A stretch of DNA of 64,000 nt from Liolophura sinensis. Lineage: Eukaryota; Mollusca; Polyplacophora; Chitonida; Chitonidae. The stretch spans positions 65,205,249 through 65,269,248 of the forward strand of contig NC_088295.1 in NCBI RefSeq assembly GCF_032854445.1. The letters run 5' to 3'. The position numbers and the translations under genes were made by a program. Shown in pieces: positions 57,716 through 64,000 of this stretch. The notes below the pieces were generated by a model. It was not told where the DNA came from and did not search any database. It worked only from the letters and a program-made list of their open reading frames with translations. How positions within the stretch are numbered: the first letter of the stretch is position 1; each line of letters begins with the position of its first letter.

Positions 57716-60700
57716 CTAAAATTTGTCAAAACAGTGAAACAAATGCTTTAACAAGTTTTTCATTGGATAAAAAATGGCAGTATCAATCTTGAATGTCCCA
57801 GAAAGACTCATTTGTGTCACGTCATGCATTTTGGGCCATGGTTAAGAATATTTCATAGGCACATTCCCCGATAGAGCAGGACAGGAAACCAACACAACAT
57901 TAGCGACATAAGCCCTTTGGAGTCAGGACACTATAAGTTATCTGCGTGTTGAGAGGGGGTATATGGCTATTTAAACCGTGTGTGTAAAATTTTACAACCA
58001 GGATTTAAATACCCATGTACCCTTCTCAACACACAGATAACAATTTTGTCTCAACAATATTTATATGTTTTGCATGTAACGTGTTTGTAATAAAAATCAA
58101 AATGTACACTGGAAACATTAAGAACAATACACATATATCTCCCTACAAAAAATATAAAATTTAGACAATACTGGGATAAAACCCGAAAGATAAAAATATC
58201 AAAGGGTATCAATAAAAAATGAGGTAAAACATACAGATTTTAGCAACGTTTTCAACAAACTCTGTATAAATTGAAAGAATATTTGTATTTATTCTTAAAA
58301 ACAAAGAAAAACAAAAAAAACTAGAATGGATCTGCGAAGAGCAGATCCTAGGCCGGGATCCCGGATCGGATTGATGACGTTTTCCCCTTCATGTCCTGTG
58401 GTTGTTGACACAGATCAAAGATTTTCAACACACATAGAGTACGTGTGTAGCGCTTTCCACTCAGTGATGTTCAGCTTTACAGCTGTAACGGTTTTCTCTC
58501 ACCAGACCTTCAAATAAGGTGGGATTTGCGCTTTTTCGCGTTTTGATCGCAATTTGTGGCAAAACTATACATCGCCAGAAAGAAATAAGTCCAGATTCAT
58601 GATCAGAACGTCAAACTCCGCCGGGCAGCATGCTTACAATGTTCTTGCCTTCATCCTAGTCGCAAATGCATTTAAAATGCATCATATAACATGGGGACGT
58701 CAAAGTGCCGAATACAGAAATCGGCCTTTGGACAATATTTGAAGCGCTGCAACTCCCACATTTGTTGACACACTTCCATGATTTTCCGCATGCATACAGT
58801 ACCCATATAGCCCTTTGTACTCAGTCATTTTCAGCTCCACAGCTGCAGCAGTTTTGTGTCACGTGACTTCCAAATATGGGCGAAAACTGCACTTTTTCAC
58901 ACTTTCATAGCAAATGGCGACAAAACCGTGCGTCGGAGAAAGGAAAAAACCAACAGATTCGTCATCAGAACATCCAACTACGCGTTGCAGCCTACTTAAA
59001 ACCCTGAAATTCACAACATTTTCATCGCCTGACAAATTGCCTAAGCTGGGATCGAACTCTGACATGACTGACAGGCGTCAGCGGTAAGAGAAAAGAAAGA
59101 AAGAAGAAAAATCAAAGTTTGTACTTTCATGTCTCAATCCACGACCTGCCATGAACAGACTCACTGCTCTACTGATATCTAGGCCGTTGTTAGAAAGTCA
59201 ACATCTGGACCACGGCACATGGCGATGTCTGTCAATCACCCTGGCCTGGTTAGCGCATAGTAAAGAAGACAAGGCCGTCGCAAAACAAAGCTAACTTTTA
59301 CAGGTCCACGTCGTTTACTGTTGTAGTTAGAATTCTACGCCATCTAACAGACTACTATATAGCTGAATGTCATCCTACAACTGTTTCGAGAGATCACGGA
59401 CAGTGTAGCCGAAAGCATCAGGTGAAATACTATAAACCCAGTCCAGTCCCCATCTAACGCCATGTTAAAGCAATAGGATTCCCATCTTTTTCTGAACAAA
59501 AAACGGTGTTGTCATTTAAGCCCTTCTAGCCAGAAAACTATGGATCGTAGCTCAAATCCGTTGACAAATGCTCGTAAGAGCATGTCTTGTTCTACAATTT
59601 CGTGCAGGTTGCACATTTCTAGCTCCCATAGTTCTCGAGTTACAAGTCATTGAAATTAAGTAACTTTTTTGAGTTTTTTGCTTATATCTCAAAAAGTTAC
59701 ACAGATATGCAAAAAATAAAAGCAGATTCGGAATCAGCAGCTCAAGATACATCAGAATGCGTTGAGAACAATTGACATTTCAGAACTTTTTGTGACGTCA
59801 CAACTTCGACCAATGGCGATCTTCCAGAGTTTTGACAAACTTTTTGTAACTCGTGACCTTCTAGCTGCATGTCAAATTTGAAAAGAATCGGTTCAGTGCT
59901 TCTTGAGAAGAAGATTTTTAAAGGTTTTACACAAAATTCAATATGGCGGCCGAACCACGTGACATAGCAAAAAAATGGAGAATTTGTCCTGAGATATTCC
60001 CGAGACTGAAGAAGTTTGAAATGTCTTTCTATAATTTTGTTCAGTTCACATACTGCATGATTGTGATGTGCATGAAAGATCTAAACTTGTAATGTTTTCC
60101 TCCATAAACTGTAATAAAATAGAGAAAACATATTTATACACTTCACATAAATACTTGTGGGCTCATGTCTAGAATTAAGGTAAGAGCTGAGGGCTCATAT
60201 TCAAAGCCGTAAGGCCCCTGTTTTGTTGGGCCTCAGCCCCTAAGGGATCATGTGGTAAACTCTTAACAACAAAGTTGTAGAGATGTTAACCATTGGGCTC
60301 GATTATCGGGTAGTTAACTTCTACATCACCCTGTTGTTATACGACTTACATTCATATGCTTACATGCAGGTAAATGTTTGATACTGGCAATCATAATTAA
60401 TGATAAGTTGGACAAGTACATATAGCTCATCTTGATGGGTTCAGTGTGCTATTTCAAAATTCTGACATTCATCGATGTATGACAGAGAGTCCATCTAGAT
60501 GCACTTTTCAAATTATCTACAATTGTTGTGTAACATCAGACAAAATTTAGCAGAAACGTTAGAAATTTGGATTACTGGGCGAGCAGCAAAAATGTATCTG
60601 CCTTCATAATAAACACCAGCCTGTACACCGTATTAGTGATGATGATGATGTTGTTGTTGTTGTTGCAAAGTCTCTACAAACGTAAAATTGATGCCAAGTC

Positions 60701-61047
60701 CCGAAGACAGCAAAGTTTTGATTTCTTTCGCTTTACATTGACCATATGCAGTGTCAAACAACAGAGAACTTACAGAATTCATTTAGAGAACTTACAGAAT
60801 TCATTTAGAGAACTTCTAGCGCACATGCATGCACATCTACTGCAGTGTTACTGTTAGTGTAGGCCTTCGAAGAGTGAGAGCTTAAAGCTATGTAGACAGC
60901 ATAGCTAGTAGCTTTTTCTACTAAAAGTTAAAGTTGACCCACTTCTTTTCCTCTTCAAGAAACACTAATAATGAATTATTAAACTCCAACAAAAGTTTAT
61001 AAACTCATTTCTGTATAGAAGATTAAGAAAAATGGAATATAGTTTAC
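57716..61047 (-). other. Probable first intron of the MOLO1-like gene
   Basis: On the minus strand the donor GTAAACT at 61047 and the acceptor AAATTTTAG ending at 57716 define a 3.3-kb intron, if the upstream exon is real. It contains a diverged duplication (58375-59050) and a block of unusual non-coding sequence (59520-59980). A microsatellite (GATGAT then GTTGTT) lies at 60640-60665, and a 22-bp direct duplication (AGAACTTACAGAATTCATTT) at about 60765-60808. No other gene is seen. Confidence 0.55.
58375..59050. repeat. Diverged two-copy direct repeat, about 360 bp per unit
   Basis: The two halves align in order: TTGTTGACACA then GATTTTC, then GTAGCGCTTTCCACTCAGT against ATAGCCCTTTGTACTCAGT, TTCAGCTTTACAGCTG against TTCAGCTCCACAGCTG, and AACGTCAAACTCCGC against AACATCCAACTACGC. 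Identity is perhaps 65-70 percent by eye. No coding was recognised. Confidence 0.75.
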
Positions 61048-61193
61048 CTGTGCAGCGCCTGCTATTATGCTGTAAACTTTCCTGTGATGACTATTCGACC
61101 ATCCCCGAACTCCTACACCTAGAACCTTACAAGGCTAACAGAGCCCATCCCCTGTAACACTGCAGCCTGACCTGCTTACCGGAAGCGACGTCA
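61048..61193 (-). promoter_or_regulatory. Candidate promoter and 5' untranslated exon of the MOLO1-like gene
   Basis: A minus-strand exon ending GCGCTGCACAG with donor GTAAACT (61048/61047) is preceded at 61179-61193 by an ETS-type CCGGAAG and a CRE-type GACGTCA, read on the plus strand. No TATA box is seen. Together these look like a TATA-less metazoan promoter feeding the spliced 5' leader, but no transcript evidence is available here. Confidence 0.5.
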
Positions 61194-61644
61194 ACAAATA
61201 ATCTCTGCAGTGGTATAACGCCATGACTCGAACACCAGGCTCACTTTCGCTTGCAGATTCTGAGAACAAATTACACGCAATTCTTTTACTCTGAAAATAC
61301 TTAACTCATATCCTAGGAAGAGATCGCTGACACACGTTTTTAATAAGGTGAAATCAGATATATATAGTCACTGACCGGCGTCTCAGAGACACACTCAAAC
61401 TATCGATCTAACCTGCCAGGAGTTTGCTGAATATTCTTCACCAAGAAAACGGCATCTGTTACCAACAAGCACAAACCAGTTAGACTGGCTAGGGGAGTCA
61501 AGATGTGCGGTGAAAAAGAAACACATGTAGTTATAAACACTAGCTTCTTAGGCAAGTTTGAAAAGAACAACAACTGGTTTACATATTTCTTAACTGAACA
61601 AAGATGCAATATCACATGCCCTAAACCAGCTCTATCACATCCGA

Positions 61645-61740
61645 GTTTATTTATTTACAACATTGGTGTTTTACGCCGTGCTCAAGAGCATTTCACTTAT
61701 TCACCAGCATTATGGTGGGAGGAAAACTGGCATCGCCTTG
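61645..61740 (-). mobile_element. SINE fragment, minus strand
   Basis: An AAATA tail, GCACGGCGTAAAACACC, AAGTGAAATGCTCTTG and CCCACCATAATGCTGG are read on the minus strand, followed by loss of similarity. Confidence 0.7.
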
Positions 61741-62811
61741 TCTGAGTACTGTTTTGCAACTGTTTATGTACAGATGTACAGGCCTAGCCTGCTCTGCTGA
61801 ACAACTCATCACTGTCAGAGCTGACATCATGTACATTATACATCATGTGCTCGTTTTGATTCTCTGTTTACATCGGATATCTGTTTAATAATACATTAGA
61901 AATGTACTCAGAGACGGCACCATTGCTTAACCACGTGTACCGCTGTGATGGCATTACTAGATGTACACAGGCCTACATGAAAGAAAAAGAACAAGAAAAA
62001 AAATCAGCCACACCTGAAACTGCTACACATGTGCATTACTTTTCCTGAATAGCTATATATAGTAAATTGAGTACAGCACAACAAAAAAACTGTGGTCTTA
62101 ACTGATCAAACATTTTCGTATTGCCTCTGAGGTCCAATACCGAGGAAATGGTATTAAAATGAAAGTGCCAAAAAATGCTATTATAATGCAAAAATACTGG
62201 ATTAATAATATTTTATTAATAGACTTATTAATAAGACTATGTATATTATGATGCAACTATTGCCTTCATTAGATTGGTAAATTTCTGCCAATATGAAAAT
62301 AAACACTGCCAGCATGATCATGTTCCCATTTACACTGTTGAAACGGCTGTCAACTGCTCACTGATTTGAGCCATTATCCACAAAGCATCTCGGAGTACAC
62401 GGCTGCACACCATAACCTCAGCCAATACAACTTTATGCATCAACTCTGCCAATATAGATCCTTGCAATGAAGGTCTGGGCAGGCTGCAGTGACTGTAGTC
62501 CATTAATAACATGCACACACCATTACCAATATCACTACTTAGGCCTGTCTGATCACTACTTGTATGTCACACTTTCCTCGAAAACATAGTAAAACATATC
62601 AAAACACAAAAAGAGCCTGACCAAGAAAACTTCAAAATTCTTGGGACATATTTAACCAGGGTACCGTACAAAATAACAGTACAGTAATGCATAGCGGTAA
62701 TGTATCTTTTAGGCTACCTTTGATGTGTTTGCCTGTGCAGCAATATTCTGGAAACAGTGCTCGAAAAGGCGTTAGTTTGACTTTCTAGTTTTCTATTTAC
62801 ACATGCATGTT

Positions 62812-63022
62812 ACCCTCGTAAGAATATTTCGCTTATAAGACGGCAGCCAGTATTCTGGTGAGAGGAAACTGGGCAGAGGCCTGTCACAACCATCCTTCCC
62901 CCGTATGACCTGAGAGGAAACCTGCAGGAGCTGGATTCACAGCGATCACATTGGTGAGAGGCTATTGGGTCACTGTGCCGCACTAGCGCACAAACCACAA
63001 GGCCACACAGGCCCCCATTTTC
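62812..63022 (-). mobile_element. SINE copy with tRNA-like head, minus strand, diverged
   Basis: On the minus strand the head reads GGGGCCTGTGTGGCCTTGTG, GCGCTAGTGCGGCACAGTGA, CCTCTCACCAATGTGATCGC, then CAGCTCCTGCAGGTTTCC and the body through GCCGTCTTATAAGCG to TATTCTTACGAG. It has no A-rich tail and is clearly older than the copies at 24071 and 27270. Confidence 0.75.
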
Positions 63023-64000
63023 ACCCTTAAAAGAAATTCTTGTGATCTTCATTATTGTATTGATTACTCATGTGCAACATGTCCAACATTAAACACACGT
63101 ACTGTGTTGAGGTTGAAAAAAAAAAAAAAAAAGTTTTGACGTCACTGGCAACCAAAGTGGTCCACAAAGGCCTGTTTATGTATTTCTTTGCAATGAGGAG
63201 CCATTCCTTTCAAATCATGAGAAGTGAGACCTGCATGTACACGTAGTAAGAAATGTTGACAAAAGCATTTAAACACACATTATCACTGACATAAACTTTA
63301 GTTCGTGTACTTGGGTTTTAACACCAGTTTCGACAATATTTCAATAAAACTGCCACTTTGTCTCGTTATGTCAGATCGGTCTCAGTTCTGACTGCTGCCT
63401 CACTGAATTAGTATGCTGAAGACAACGGTCAAGCTTTCCCAATCAGTACACAGTATAGATGTGCCAAGATTGCTTGTTTCCTGTCTATGACCTCACTCCA
63501 GATTGAGGCTATAGTGGACATAAATTCCTGGATTCTTAATAATTTGGCCAACAAGCCAATAATAACATGCAACATTTCCAAAACATTGTGTATTATGACA
63601 CGTTTCATATTTACAGCAGTAAACTTCAGTCTTTGTATAGCTACAATGATGTGTATACATGTGCAAGATTTTGTTAAGCAAGACTGGCATACTGGCATCA
63701 GTTATCACAAAGTTTATTTTCAATATTTCAGTCAGTCATGTACATTTTTAATCGAGAAATTAAAGTTAAGCAGTTGTGACATGGAGGCGTGGTATCCAGG
63801 TGTTATTTACAATATGTATGTACAAAGTGTTAAAAAAAAAATACATGTAATAACAAAATATGATAGTAACAAACACAAATTCACTATACATGAATCCACC
63901 TGATAGGATTTTGAGTCTTTCAATCAGACCCAGGTTAAAGGATACATGTAGGATGTCAAAAATCTGAGTGTGTGTGAATAACATGTTGTGGCAATAATAG

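Larger units (their letters stand above)
61194..63984. other. Intergenic with two SINE copies
   Basis: Apart from the SINE copies at 61645-61740 and 62812-63022, no gene was recognised. Overlapping open frames on both strands at 63429-63903 are AT-rich and unrecognised. Confidence 0.4.

Noticed and set aside
63429-63903. Overlapping frames of 138 and 89 codons on opposite strands
   Set aside because: They have AT-rich composition and no recognised domain, splice context or codon bias. They could be chance or distal untranslated sequence.

Overview
The window is animal nuclear DNA, AT-rich and intron-bearing, made mostly of transposable-element debris with two recognisable spliced host genes. 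A secreted single-C1q-domain gene, a MOLO1-like membrane-protein gene and two tRNA-derived SINE families suggest a mollusc, most likely a bivalve. That placement is an inference from gene content and was not tested by any search.

Region 1 (1-20030) is a tRNA-Val locus overrun by LINEs. Minus-strand tRNA-Val genes and relics with anticodons CAC, AAC and TAC form a degenerate array at 4435-6269. Single intact copies lie at 17986-18057 and 19959-20030. Between and around them are at least five minus-strand non-LTR retrotransposon copies of the L1/Tx1 type, with a CCHC ORF1, an APE endonuclease and a reverse transcriptase. All are broken. One is cut by a Tc1/mariner element with perfect terminal repeats (7863-9404). 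One has its poly(A) end inside a tRNA-Val gene (about 6270), and one is a short copy bounded by a 13-bp target duplication (18897-19905).

Region 2 (20031-38745) has almost no host coding sequence. It holds many copies of a tRNA-headed SINE, two of them with perfect 13-bp target duplications. A nested stack combines SINE, Tc1 element and a Harbinger-like element carrying a Myb/SANT-type ORF (21829-24040). Also present are a hAT-like ORF relic, a fold-back element, a 74-bp minisatellite and a 45-bp frame-preserving minisatellite.

Region 3 (38982-40706) is a complete minus-strand C1q gene: TATA box, 5' untranslated exon, signal-peptide exon and C1q-domain exon. A 91-bp TA tract lies about 260 bp upstream of its promoter.

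Region 4 (41054-53400) is intergenic. It contains a diverged tandem array, a second SINE family, a perfect 18-bp hairpin and, at 46448-47327, a GC-richer decayed module of P-loop ATPase type that looks derived from a DNA virus or a virus-like selfish element.

Region 5 (53703-61193) is a minus-strand MOLO1-like gene with five coding exons whose splice phases all agree, plus a probable upstream untranslated exon and promoter. The rest of the window is non-coding with two SINE copies.

The two host genes appear unrelated in function. The interest lies in the tRNA/LINE locus, the nested elements and the virus-like remnant.
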